From assembly GCA_964415195.1 (NCBI GenBank), contig CAYPYD010000004.1:104242-168241 (forward strand): a stretch of DNA of 64,000 nucleotides, read 5' to 3'. Source of the DNA: WTXA01 sp964415195. GTDB taxonomy: Bacteria > Bacillota > TC1. The notes beneath the pieces were generated by a model, which searched no databases, was not told the origin of the DNA, and was given only the letters and a program-made list of their open reading frames with translations. Positions 8,599 to 16,512 of this stretch are shown piece after piece. The position numbers and the translations under genes are program-made. The first letter of the stretch is position 1. Every line of letters begins with the position of its first letter.

Positions 8599-8633
8599 TT
8601 TTCATTTCTCCTCTCAATCTCTTCTTTAACCTA

Positions 8634-8687
8634 AGTATAGATGGCTAATGTTTTGTGAATATTTTGTTTATGTTAAATCTGTGTTAA
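8634..8687 (-). promoter_or_regulatory. pst promoter with Pho-box-like direct repeats
   Basis: Reading the minus strand, TTAACA occurs twice with an 11-base period (8687-8682 and 8676-8671), followed by TTCACA (8659-8654) and a -10 element TATACT (8639-8634). TTAACA-like repeats at 11-base spacing are the binding pattern of PhoP/PhoB response regulators in Bacillota. Activation under phosphate limitation is therefore likely. No phoPR genes are in the window. Confidence 0.7.
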
Positions 8688-8782
8688 ATTGTTTATTGCA
8701 TATTTATGACTAATGTCATATATTGGACATAGGTTGATAAATAAGTTTGTATTATGCAATAAATTTATATGGAGGAATATAC

Positions 8783-9538
8783 ATGAGAATGCCAGTTATT
8801 TTTGTAGGACACGGGTCCCCGATGAATGCTATAGAGGACAATAACTTTACCGAAGGTTGGCAGGAGCTTGGAGAAAAGATTCCAAGACCTAAGGCTATAT
8901 TATCTATTAGTGCTCATTGGCAAACAAGAGGGACTAGGGTTAACGATTTAAAGAATCCTAAACAGATTTATGACTTTTATGGATTTCCTCGTGATTTGTA
9001 TGAGGTTATTTATGATGTTGATGGAGATGAGGATTTAGCCAATAGAGTAAAGGACATATTAGGAGAGTCAGTAAGTGTTGATAATAGCTGGGGGGTAGAT
9101 CATGGTACCTGGTCTGTTTTATCAAAGATCTTTCCAAAAGCAGATATACCAGTTGTTCAGGTTAGTTTGAATTATGATATGTCACCAAGTGAGCATTTTG
9201 ATTTAGGCAGCAGCTTGTCTGTTTTGAGAGCTGAAGGTTATTTAATATTTGGTAGTGGTAATATTGTTCATAATTTAGGAAATATAAATTGGAATCAAAG
9301 TGGTGGTTTTAGTTGGGCAGAAGAGTTTGATAATATGGTTAAGAAACATATATTAACAGGAGACTATTATCCTTTAATTGAGCTTGGTCATGGAGGTAGT
9401 CTTGCAGTTCCTACTAGAGAGCATTTTTTACCTCTATTATGTTGTCTGGGGTCTGTCCTTGAGGGTGATAAGGTCGAGGTGTTTAATGAGGAATGTGTTC
9501 TTGGATCTATTTCAATGACTAGCTATATATTCAAATAA
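8783..9538 (+). CDS. ygiD: class III extradiol dioxygenase, YgiD/DODA family
   Basis: A 251-residue LigB-superfamily protein. The metal and catalytic histidines are visible in FVGHGSPM (His10), SISAHWQT (His45), DHGTW (about His107) and GNIVHNLG (about His163). Known members cleave catechol rings (4,5-DOPA) using non-haem iron or zinc; the physiological substrate in an anaerobe is unknown. Start ATG 8783 is chosen because GGAGGAATATAC precedes it; an upstream TTG at 8747 has no site. It is divergent from pstS. A second copy of its 3' tail lies at 3111-3134. Confidence 0.85.
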   Translation: MRMPVIFVGHGSPMNAIEDNNFTEGWQELGEKIPRPKAILSISAHWQTRGTRVNDLKNPKQIYDFYGFPRDLYEVIYDVDGDEDLANRVKDILGESVSVDNSWGVDHGTWSVLSKIFPKADIPVVQVSLNYDMSPSEHFDLGSSLSVLRAEGYLIFGSGNIVHNLGNINWNQSGGFSWAEEFDNMVKKHILTGDYYPLIELGHGGSLAVPTREHFLPLLCCLGSVLEGDKVEVFNEECVLGSISMTSYIFK

Positions 9539-9539
9539 A

Positions 9540-9590
9540 AGCAGATTTATGTTATAATGTAAAAGTTATTAATTCAATTTGGAGGTACTT
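9540..9590 (+). promoter_or_regulatory. promoter region of the Wzz-type gene
   Basis: TTATAATGTA gives a TATAAT-type -10 element about 35 bases before the GGAGG site. The same block (TTATGTTATAAT and GTTATTAATTCAAT) is repeated upstream of the flippase gene at 3135-3172, which suggests the two polysaccharide genes were once or still are driven by the same type of promoter. Confidence 0.5.
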
Positions 9591-9591
9591 T

Positions 9592-10221
9592 ATGGAAGAT
9601 TATGAAGAATTTAATTTTATTGATTTTATTTTAAGGATAAAGAAGAGATTTGTATTGGTTGTAGGAATTATTATAGTTGCAACTATTATTCCATTACTGT
9701 CAGGTATTGTTTTATACAAACCTGTCTATGAAGCTAAAACGGGAATTATTGTGGAAATGCCTAAACAAGATATAGACTCTCGTGCTACTGATAATACAAT
9801 GTACTCAAGCTTGATGGCAACATATATTCAGATAGCTAAGACAAATAATATAGCAGAAATGGTTGCTTCTGAATTAAAGGATATTACTAAAGAAGAATTA
9901 TTAAATGGCGTAGATGTGACAACTCAAGAAACAAGTATGTTTATGTATATTTCAATAACTAACAAGGATCCTAATATTGCATATAAGGCTGTTAATGCAT
10001 ATACAAAAGCATTTTTAATAAGAGCTAGTGAATTAATGCCGGAAGGTAAATTAACCATATTTGATGATAGTCAAAAGCCAACTAGCCCTATAAATAGCGC
10101 AGTAAACATTACTAATGTTATTATAGGATTTGTTTTAGGTGTTATGGTTTCAAGTACATTAGCATATATTCTGGAAGAAATAGAAATCAAGAAAAAAAAT
10201 AAAGAAATTAAAAATATTTAA
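9592..10221 (+). CDS. Wzz/CpsC-type polysaccharide co-polymerase
   Basis: A 209-residue membrane protein. Helix 1 is at about residues 20-42, after a short cytoplasmic start, and helix 2 at about 165-190. Just before the second helix is KPTSPINS, the proline-rich motif of chain-length determinants (Wzz, CpsC, YveK). These proteins set polymer length and often activate a CpsD-type tyrosine kinase. No kinase gene follows; a strong terminator comes 30 bases later, so it is an orphan. GGAGGTACTTT precedes the ATG. Confidence 0.82.
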   Translation: MEDYEEFNFIDFILRIKKRFVLVVGIIIVATIIPLLSGIVLYKPVYEAKTGIIVEMPKQDIDSRATDNTMYSSLMATYIQIAKTNNIAEMVASELKDITKEELLNGVDVTTQETSMFMYISITNKDPNIAYKAVNAYTKAFLIRASELMPEGKLTIFDDSQKPTSPINSAVNITNVIIGFVLGVMVSSTLAYILEEIEIKKKNKEIKNI

Positions 10222-10250
10222 TTGCACAAATAAAAAGTAATATAAGAAGT

Positions 10251-10284
10251 GATAGCAGATATTATAGAATATCTGCTATCTTTT
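10251..10284 (+). terminator. terminator after the Wzz-type gene
   Basis: GATAGCAGATATT (10251-10263) pairs perfectly with AATATCTGCTATC (10268-10280), with a four-base loop and TTTT after it. Confidence 0.88.
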
Positions 10285-10288
10285 CGTA

Positions 10289-10347
10289 TTGACAATTGAG
10301 TTGTCACTCAACTATAATATTAATAGGATGATTGAGAGAGTGCTCAA
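10289..10347 (+). promoter_or_regulatory. metal-responsive promoter with two ArsR/CadC-type operators
   Basis: TTGACA (10289-10294) and TATAAT (10313-10318) are 18 bases apart. A palindrome TTGAGTTGTCACTCAA (10296-10311) fills the spacer. A second, TTGAGAGAGTGCTCAA (10332-10347), lies just past the expected start point. The shared TTGAG/CTCAA half-sites 36 bases apart fit repression by two dimers of the ArsR-family product encoded next. Confidence 0.82.
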
Positions 10348-10382
10348 CTAATGAATAAAGAAGTTAGGATGGAAGTGATTTT

Positions 10383-10769
10383 ATGAATAAGAAAGATATA
10401 ATATGTGACTGCAGCGTTATACATGAAGATAGCGTTGAAGAAGTCCGTAAGAAAATGCCCCAAGAAGAGCATTTATATGAACTGGCAGACTTCTTCAAGG
10501 TGCTAGGGGATAGTACCAGAGTCAAAATAATGTGGGCTCTTGATATGGAGGAACTATGTGTCTGCGATTTAGCTGTTCTATTGAACATGACCAAATCCGC
10601 AATATCACACCAACTAAGATCCTTACGTGAGGCAAGACTGGTCAAATTCAGAAAAGATGGCAAGGTAGTGTATTATTCATTAGCTGACCACCATGTAAAG
10701 CAAGTGTTTGAAATGGGTTATCAACATATTAAGGAAGAAAGAGTAAATAACAATGAAGAAAACATATAA
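10383..10769 (+). CDS. cadC: ArsR/SmtB-family metal-sensing repressor, CadC-like
   Basis: A 128-residue winged-helix repressor. ELCVCDLA (residues 57-64) is the alpha-3 metal motif of the Cd/Pb/Zn sensors, and Cys8 and Cys10 in IICDC could complete the CadC-type site. KSAISHQLRSLREARLV is the recognition helix and wing. It presumably releases the two palindromes upstream when Cd(II), Zn(II) or Pb(II) binds and so derepresses the efflux ATPase. Its 3' end overlaps the next gene by 17 bases, implying translational coupling. Confidence 0.92.
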   Translation: MNKKDIICDCSVIHEDSVEEVRKKMPQEEHLYELADFFKVLGDSTRVKIMWALDMEELCVCDLAVLLNMTKSAISHQLRSLREARLVKFRKDGKVVYYSLADHHVKQVFEMGYQHIKEERVNNNEENI

Positions 10770-10989
10770 ATTAGAAAATCTAGGTTGTGCCAACTGTGCA
10801 GCCAAGATGGAACATAAAATATCTAAATTGAAGGGTGTTGAAGAATCAACAGTAAACTTCTTTACAGGTAAACTTGTATTAGTATTTGGAGATGTGGTTG
10901 GAGAGTTAGAAGTGGAGCAATTAACAAAAGAAATAGAAAAGATTATCAAGAAAATAGAACCACAAGTTAAATTGAAGGAAATAGGTTAG
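10753..10989 (+). CDS. free-standing heavy-metal-associated (HMA) domain protein
   Basis: A 78-residue ferredoxin-like metal-binding domain. The CxxC metal site is in LGCANCAAKM (Cys12, Cys15), and the following KLKGVEESTVNFFTGKLVL is the normal HMA core. In related operons this domain is usually the N-terminus of the P1B ATPase. Here it is a separate gene ending four bases before the ATPase start. Probable role: metallochaperone or regulatory domain for that pump. Confidence 0.9.
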   Translation: MKKTYKLENLGCANCAAKMEHKISKLKGVEESTVNFFTGKLVLVFGDVVGELEVEQLTKEIEKIIKKIEPQVKLKEIG

Positions 10990-10993
10990 ATGT

Positions 10994-12868
10994 ATGAATA
11001 AAAGACTAATACAAATAATTGGTGCATTAATTGTATATATTCCAACCTTCTTCATAAGTGAGGGAACACCCCTTCAACTCATTCTCTATATTGTAAGCTA
11101 TCTAATAGTTGGTGGTTCAGTTCTGCTAAACGCTATTAGGAACATGAGACCAGGAAGTTTCTTTGATGAAAGTTTTTTAATGTCAATTGCAACTATAGGT
11201 GCTTTCTATATTAGAGAATATCCAGAAGCAATCGCTGTAATGCTTTTTTATCAAATAGGTGAATATTTCCAGGACTATGCAGTTAATAAATCAAAAAAAT
11301 CAATAAGCGGATTAATGGAACTTCGTGCTGACCATGCTAATCTTAAGATAAATGGGGATATTTTCAGGGTTGATCCTGAGTCAGTAGAAATTGGAAGCTT
11401 AATTCTAGTAAAGGCAGGGGAAAGAATACCTCTCGACGGAGTTATTGTAGAGGGTAATTCCTTTATCGATACTTCAGCCCTTACTGGTGAGGCAATACCA
11501 TCTGAAGTTGGAATTGGGTCAGAGATTCTAAGTGGTTGTGTAAACCTTAATGGACTGTTAGTGGTAAGAACAACTAACACTTATGGTGAATCTACAGTAA
11601 GTAGAATATTGGAGCTCGTGGAAAATGCCAGTGGTAAAAAATCAAGTCAGGAAAAGTTTATAACTAGATTTGCCAGATACTATACTCCGGTTGTGGTGAT
11701 TATTGGTGTAATGCTAGCAACTATACCTCCTTTTTTACTGGGTATGGGGACTTTTGATACCTGGCTTTATAGGGCCTTAGCTTTCTTGGTGGTTTCTTGT
11801 CCATGTGCCTTGGTTGTATCAATACCTTTAAGTTTCTTTGCTGGAATTGGGGCTGCTTCCAAGGAAGGGATATTAGTTAAGGGAGGCAATTACCTTGAAG
11901 CTTTAGCTAAGGTGGATACTGTAGTCTTTGATAAGACGGGGACTTTGACTAAAGGAGTCTTTGATGTTGAAAACATTGTAACTTCTAATGGGGTGGATAG
12001 TAAGGACTTATTAGAAATGGCCGCTTATGGTGAAGCTCATTCAAGTCATCCTATATCTGATTCTTTAAAAAGAGCATATGGTGCAGAAATTATTGATAAG
12101 AGAATTGGGGATGTTCAAGAAATTCCAGGACTTGGTATCATTGCTTATGTTGATGGTAGAAAAGTTGTTATTGGGAATAAGAAATTAATGGAACAAGAAG
12201 GTCTTTTGTATGAAGGTGATAGTAATGGCGTACATGGTACAGTAGTCCATATTGGAATTGATGGAATTTATGGTGGCTATATTACTATAGCTGATGAAAT
12301 TAAGGCAGACACCTTAGCAACAATTAAGGAGTTAAGAAAGTTGGGTGTGACAAAAATAGTTATGCTGACTGGAGACTCTATTAAGACTGCAAAGAAAGTT
12401 GCAGAGGAACTAGGAATTGTAGAATATTATGGAGAGCTTATGCCAGGTGATAAATTGGATAAGTTAGAAGCTTTTTTGAATATTAATAGTAAAAATATGA
12501 AGAGTAATGGGAAAGGTAAAGTCATCTTTGTTGGAGATGGAATTAATGATGCGCCTGTTCTTGCTAGAGCTGATATTGGGATAGCTATGGGTGGTCTTGG
12601 TAGAGATGCAGCTATTGAGGCTGCAGATGTGGTTATTATGCAAGATGAACCAATAAAGGTAGTAACAGCTATTAAACTTGGTAGAAGGATAGTAGGGATT
12701 GCTACGGCTAATATAGTTATGGCTCTTGGGATTAAGGCTATAGTGCTGGTCCTTAGTGCTTTAGGTTATGCAAGTCTTTGGATGGCAGTTTTTGCAGATG
12801 TGGGAGTTACTGTCTTGGCGGTTTTTAATTCCTTGAGAGCCTTGAGAAGAAAGGGGTATAAATTATGA
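10994..12868 (+). CDS. cadA: Cd/Zn/Pb-translocating P1B-type ATPase
   Basis: A 624-residue efflux ATPase of the inner membrane. Motifs: SCPCALVVSIPLS (about residues 267-279) with the membrane CPC, phosphorylation site DKTGTLT (Asp313), SSHPIS nucleotide motif, and GDGINDAPVLA (about 514-524). The lysine in IKAIVLVL and aspartate in ADVGVTVLAV match the Zn/Cd/Pb (P1B-2) class rather than copper pumps. It lacks the usual N-terminal HMA domain, which is encoded separately just upstream. It overlaps the pirin gene by four bases. Confidence 0.94.
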   Translation: MNKRLIQIIGALIVYIPTFFISEGTPLQLILYIVSYLIVGGSVLLNAIRNMRPGSFFDESFLMSIATIGAFYIREYPEAIAVMLFYQIGEYFQDYAVNKSKKSISGLMELRADHANLKINGDIFRVDPESVEIGSLILVKAGERIPLDGVIVEGNSFIDTSALTGEAIPSEVGIGSEILSGCVNLNGLLVVRTTNTYGESTVSRILELVENASGKKSSQEKFITRFARYYTPVVVIIGVMLATIPPFLLGMGTFDTWLYRALAFLVVSCPCALVVSIPLSFFAGIGAASKEGILVKGGNYLEALAKVDTVVFDKTGTLTKGVFDVENIVTSNGVDSKDLLEMAAYGEAHSSHPISDSLKRAYGAEIIDKRIGDVQEIPGLGIIAYVDGRKVVIGNKKLMEQEGLLYEGDSNGVHGTVVHIGIDGIYGGYITIADEIKADTLATIKELRKLGVTKIVMLTGDSIKTAKKVAEELGIVEYYGELMPGDKLDKLEAFLNINSKNMKSNGKGKVIFVGDGINDAPVLARADIGIAMGGLGRDAAIEAADVVIMQDEPIKVVTAIKLGRRIVGIATANIVMALGIKAIVLVLSALGYASLWMAVFADVGVTVLAVFNSLRALRRKGYKL

Positions 12869-13698
12869 ATGAAAAAAGAAGTGTTGAAAAATTGATTAGA
12901 GGTAGAAAAGCTATTGATGGGGCTGGAGTTAGTCTTATTAGGATTTTTGGTTATGGTGATACGAAGGATATGGATCCGTTTTTAATGCTTGATGCTTTTG
13001 ATTCTACTAATAGTGAGGACTATATTAAGGGATTTCCTTGGCATCCTCACCGTGGTATTGAGACTGTTACTTATCTTCTTGATGGTATTATTGAGCATGG
13101 TGATAGTCTTGGTAATAAGGGGGTTATCGGGGCAGGAGATTGTCAATGGATGACTGCAGGTTCAGGTATTATCCATCAGGAGATGCCTCTTTCTTCAGAT
13201 AGATTAAGAGGTTTGCAATTATGGGTCAATCTGCCACAAAAGGATAAGATGACAGCTCCAAAGTATAATGGGATTGAAGCTGATCAGGTGCCAACTGTTA
13301 ATGAAGATGGAGCAGTTGTGAAGATTATTGCTGGTCGTTACGAGGAAACTGATGGTGCCTTTCAGCCTGAGTTTGTGAAGATAAATTATTTTGATGTGGA
13401 GATTGATGGTGGTAGAAAGTGGTCTTATAGGTCGGATAGTGAATTGAATCAGTTCATATATATTTTAGAGGGTAGAGGGACTGTAGGTAATGATAGTATT
13501 GAGGAGCATAGTTGTCTTCTTCTAGGAACTGGTGAGGAGTTGGAAGTTGTTGCTAGTGAATCTGGTATTAGATTTGTTCTCTTAGAGGGTTATAGGTTAG
13601 GTGAGCCTATTGCCTGGGGTGGTCCTATTGTTATGAATACTAAGGATGAATTGAACCTAGCTTTTAAAGAACTGGATGAGGGTACTTTTATTAAGTAA
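12865..13698 (+). CDS. pirin family protein
   Basis: A 277-residue bicupin. The metal ligands His60 and His62 in WHPHRGIETV and His104 and Glu106 in GIIHQEMP are intact. Known pirins are Fe-binding proteins, some with quercetinase activity or regulatory roles; the substrate here is unknown. ATGA overlap couples it to the cadA gene, which places it in the metal-stress operon. The gene is noticeably rich in G and T at third codon positions, unlike cadA's start. Confidence 0.9.
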   Translation: MNEKRSVEKLIRGRKAIDGAGVSLIRIFGYGDTKDMDPFLMLDAFDSTNSEDYIKGFPWHPHRGIETVTYLLDGIIEHGDSLGNKGVIGAGDCQWMTAGSGIIHQEMPLSSDRLRGLQLWVNLPQKDKMTAPKYNGIEADQVPTVNEDGAVVKIIAGRYEETDGAFQPEFVKINYFDVEIDGGRKWSYRSDSELNQFIYILEGRGTVGNDSIEEHSCLLLGTGEELEVVASESGIRFVLLEGYRLGEPIAWGGPIVMNTKDELNLAFKELDEGTFIK

Positions 13699-13742
13699 GT
13701 TTTATTGGTACAATGTTGTTAATATATGAGGGAGGTGTTTTA

Positions 13743-14084
13743 ATGAATTTATTTTCCAAGGATAAGGAAATTATCTTCAAGATTGTTAATGGGATTTTGC
13801 TAATTTGGTTTATTGCCGCAGTTATTCTGACAGCTAATAGTATTATTGAGTATGTGGTCAGGGAACCTGTGCCAACTTATCAGGAGTTTAGGGAAACTGA
13901 GTTTAAGAATTATCCTGAAGAAAAAGGTAATGAGATGACTGAGGCTGAAGTTAGGAAGATGTATGATCAATCTTATCAAGGTCGTGATGCTTATTCCTTA
14001 AGGTTTATGTTTACTAGTTTGGCTAATGTTATTATTGTGGGTGGAGCGATATTAGTAATTAACAAAACACCTAAGAAAAACTAG
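13743..14084 (+). CDS. small membrane protein, first of a paralogous pair
   Basis: A 113-residue protein of unknown function. The first helix follows DKEIIFKIVNGILLIWF and a second hydrophobic segment (SLANVIIVGGAILVINK) lies at the C-terminus, with a polar loop of about 60 residues between. Start ATG 13743 is preceded by GGGAGGTGTTTTA; an in-frame ATG at 13713 lies upstream of that site. The next gene is clearly a paralogue, sharing the start, helix 1 and the C-terminal helix. No function is assigned. Confidence 0.75.
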   Translation: MNLFSKDKEIIFKIVNGILLIWFIAAVILTANSIIEYVVREPVPTYQEFRETEFKNYPEEKGNEMTEAEVRKMYDQSYQGRDAYSLRFMFTSLANVIIVGGAILVINKTPKKN

Positions 14085-14109
14085 AAGAATAGATAATGGA
14101 GGTAATTAA

Positions 14110-14379
14110 ATGAACTTATTTGATAGAGACAAGGAACTTATTTTTAGAATTGTTAATGGTATTTTGTTGATTTGGTTTGTGGCAGCAATTGTTTTTACTG
14201 CTAGTAGCATTATTAATTTGGTGATTGCAGATCCATATGTGAATCCATATGGTCAAGGTGGTATGGATGTTTATCAAATCAGAGGTTTGTTAGGATCTAT
14301 TGCTAATGTGATTATTGTTGGTGTAGCATTATTTATTATTAATAAACCTAAGAAAACTGAAGATAAGAAGGTAGAATAA
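14110..14379 (+). CDS. small membrane protein, second of a paralogous pair
   Basis: An 89-residue protein. It begins MNLFDRDKELIFRIVNGILL, nearly the same as its upstream neighbour, and ends with SIANVIIVGVALFIINK and a lysine-rich tail. The loop between the helices is about 25 residues shorter than in the neighbour. GGAGGTAATTAA precedes the ATG. The pair probably arose by tandem duplication and may form a hetero-oligomer, but function is unknown. Confidence 0.75.
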   Translation: MNLFDRDKELIFRIVNGILLIWFVAAIVFTASSIINLVIADPYVNPYGQGGMDVYQIRGLLGSIANVIIVGVALFIINKPKKTEDKKVE

Positions 14380-14387
14380 AAAATAAG

Positions 14388-14449
14388 TACAGAAGAATAA
14401 GAAAAAATACAGAATAAGAAAAAAATACAGAAAAATAGAATAAAGTAAA
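14388..14449. repeat. degenerate AT-rich short tandem repeats
   Basis: Units resembling AATACAGAATAAGAAAAA recur about four times (14388-14445) between the small membrane protein gene and its terminator. They look like replication slippage; no coding role is seen. Confidence 0.5.
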
Positions 14450-14450
14450 G

Positions 14451-14480
14451 AAAAAGGAGCAACATTAGTTGCTCCTTTTT
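14451..14480. terminator. bidirectional terminator between convergent genes
   Basis: AAAAAGGAGCAAC (14451-14463) pairs with GTTGCTCCTTTTT (14468-14480) across a four-base loop. Both arms give a T run on their own strand, so it can end both the membrane protein transcript and the convergent fic transcript. Confidence 0.88.
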
Positions 14481-14532
14481 CCTCTTTCTTAAAACAATAA
14501 TTACAAAAGGTTTGGGTTGAAATAAACCTTGG

Positions 14533-15402
14533 TTATGCGTTGTATTCGTCTTCTAGTCTTTCGGCTATTAGTTTGACCATAGCTTCGGTTGTTCCATCTC
14601 TATAAAAACTATCTATGCATTCATAGTATCTTATTTTGTCACCTTTTTTGATAGTGATTGGCAGATATCCATTCTTTATTAGGTTCATATTTAAGATGAT
14701 TCTTCCTGTTCGGCTGTTGCCGTTAAAGAATGGGTGAATACCTTCAAACTTGAGTAGAAAATATGCTGCTTTCTCGATTGGATGAGCCTTGCTTTTAGAA
14801 AACTCATCTAGTAGTTTGAATATTTTATTGCTTATCTTGTATGGTTCAGGAGGCAGGTGAAAAGCACCGAGTACCTTTACTGGCATATGACGATAGACAC
14901 CTTTGTATTCAGGCTTGTCCAATAAGACCAGTGAATGTATATTCTTGATTAATTCCTCATTTAGGACTGATTTTTTAGCAACTAATTCAAGCATATAGTT
15001 ATAGGCATCTCTGCCGCCTACTGTTTCTAGGTGATCCTTTAGTGGTTTTTTGTCTATTGTCTTACCTTCAAGGACCATTGAGGTTTCTTCCTTGTTAATT
15101 GAATTTCCAACTATAGCATTTGAATTATAGATAAAATCTACTAAAAAATCTTTTCTTGGTTTTTTGCCTTTGTTTTTTTCCTTTAGGGAATCTATTTTGG
15201 CAAATAGTGGCTGATAAGCCTTAGGTATTATTTTACCTTTTAAACGCCTGTTATCTGCTGGTTTTTCAGCATTTGCTGGAATTAAATAAATGCCACCAGT
15301 CTTGGTGACACCTTCAATCTTAGCTTCTTGACAAAGCACACGTACTCTACGATCTGATAGACCCCATTTTTTTGCTGCTTCAGCTACTTTTATATATTCC
15401 AT
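14533..15402 (-). CDS. Fic-domain protein with N-terminal helix-turn-helix-like domain
   Basis: A 289-residue protein. Residues 1-45 look like a small DNA-binding or adaptor domain. The Fic core has HPFFNGNSRTGR (223-234). The general family motif is HPFx(D/E)GN(G/K)R, so the metal-binding acidic residue is Asn227 here. The upstream inhibitory helix, normally S/TxxxE(G/N), reads SNAIVGN (94-100) with Val98 in place of the glutamate. Fic proteins usually AMPylate target proteins; activity here is uncertain. Start ATG 15402 has GGAGG seven bases upstream; GTG at 15408 is too close to that site. Confidence 0.85.
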   Translation of the reverse strand: MEYIKVAEAAKKWGLSDRRVRVLCQEAKIEGVTKTGGIYLIPANAEKPADNRRLKGKIIPKAYQPLFAKIDSLKEKNKGKKPRKDFLVDFIYNSNAIVGNSINKEETSMVLEGKTIDKKPLKDHLETVGGRDAYNYMLELVAKKSVLNEELIKNIHSLVLLDKPEYKGVYRHMPVKVLGAFHLPPEPYKISNKIFKLLDEFSKSKAHPIEKAAYFLLKFEGIHPFFNGNSRTGRIILNMNLIKNGYLPITIKKGDKIRYYECIDSFYRDGTTEAMVKLIAERLEDEYNA

Positions 15403-15517
15403 TGGCACACCTCCGTTGCTAATTACTTGTTATCAGTAATATACCACTCGTGAGGAACAATATCAATAGATAATTTAAAAAAAACTATATATTATTCCTG
15501 TTATTTTTTAGGCCAAA

Positions 15518-15946
15518 TTATTTGCATTTACTTTTATTCCGGAATCGTTTATTGTAGCTAACCTTGGACTGTTTTTTTTCTTCATCTGTTAAGTTCCTAA
15601 AGGAAAAAATGTGAATGGTTACAGCAAGGAAAACCAAAAACATAACCAGTTTTACATAAAAAATATTGATAAAGTTCATAGATAATGTACCACTGGTCCA
15701 TAATAACAAAAGACCAATGAGTTTTGATCTAAATTCAATACTTCTGTAGGTAATAAAGGTATATAGAGGAAGTCCAACAAGACGATTATTGATTAGTAGC
15801 ATGAACAATTTAGGTGAAGAGTTAAAAAACAAATAGGCAGACAAGAGAATAAAAGGAGTTGTAGGGAAAACAGGCAAGAAAATACCTATTATCCCTACAA
15901 CCATAAAAAATATTCCTAATATTTTAAAAACCACTTTTTTATTCAT
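15518..15946 (-). CDS. DUF454 (YbaN-type) membrane protein
   Basis: A 142-residue inner-membrane protein. VVGIIGIFLPVFPTTPFIL (about residues 17-35) is the family's hallmark helix, followed by hydrophobic segments around 70-110 and a lysine-rich C-terminus. The family has no established biochemical role. GAGAAGGTATGT precedes the ATG. It is divergent from the thioesterase gene. Confidence 0.82.
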   Translation of the reverse strand: MNKKVVFKILGIFFMVVGIIGIFLPVFPTTPFILLSAYLFFNSSPKLFMLLINNRLVGLPLYTFITYRSIEFRSKLIGLLLLWTSGTLSMNFINIFYVKLVMFLVFLAVTIHIFSFRNLTDEEKKQSKVSYNKRFRNKSKCK

Positions 15947-16079
15947 ACATACCTTCTCTATACTTAGTCTTCTTTAGTTTGAATAATTTAAATTTTATTC
16001 TGTAATAATTGTATTTGATAGAACATTGATTGTCAAACCTGTAAAATAGCATATAATAGACTAAGGACGGTGATTAATT

Positions 16080-16490
16080 ATGAATAAATATATACATAAA
16101 ACTCAATATTATGAAACAGATCAAATGGGTATTATACATCATTCAAACTATTTTAGATGGTTTGAGGAAGCTAGGGTGGATTTTTTAGAGAAGATGGGTT
16201 ATGGTTATCATCGCTTGGAGAGTGAGGGTATTATTAGTCCTGTCTTGAAGATTAGTTGTGAGTATAAGGGTATGATCAGGTTTAATGATAGTGTGGTAAT
16301 TTCTATAAAGCTACTTGAGGCTACACCATATAAGTTCAAGGTCTATTATGAGATTTCAGATTGTATTGATGGTCAAATTAGGGCAATTGGTGAGAGTTCT
16401 CATTGTTATCTTAATAGAGAAGGGCAGCCTATTTCTATTAAGAAGGTTAATAGGGAATTTTATGAGACTTTGAAGAAGTTTGTTGTTTAG
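16080..16490 (+). CDS. YbgC/FadM-type acyl-CoA thioesterase
   Basis: A 136-residue hot-dog-fold thioesterase. YYETDQMGIIHHSNYFRWFE (residues 10-29) contains the catalytic aspartate and the HxxNY signature of the 4-hydroxybenzoyl-CoA thioesterase family. It should hydrolyse acyl-CoAs; chain-length preference is unknown. It lies 22 bases before the photolyase start, so the two are probably co-transcribed. Confidence 0.88.
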   Translation: MNKYIHKTQYYETDQMGIIHHSNYFRWFEEARVDFLEKMGYGYHRLESEGIISPVLKISCEYKGMIRFNDSVVISIKLLEATPYKFKVYYEISDCIDGQIRAIGESSHCYLNREGQPISIKKVNREFYETLKKFVV

Positions 16491-16512
16491 TAGTGAGGAG
16501 TATATTGTAGCT

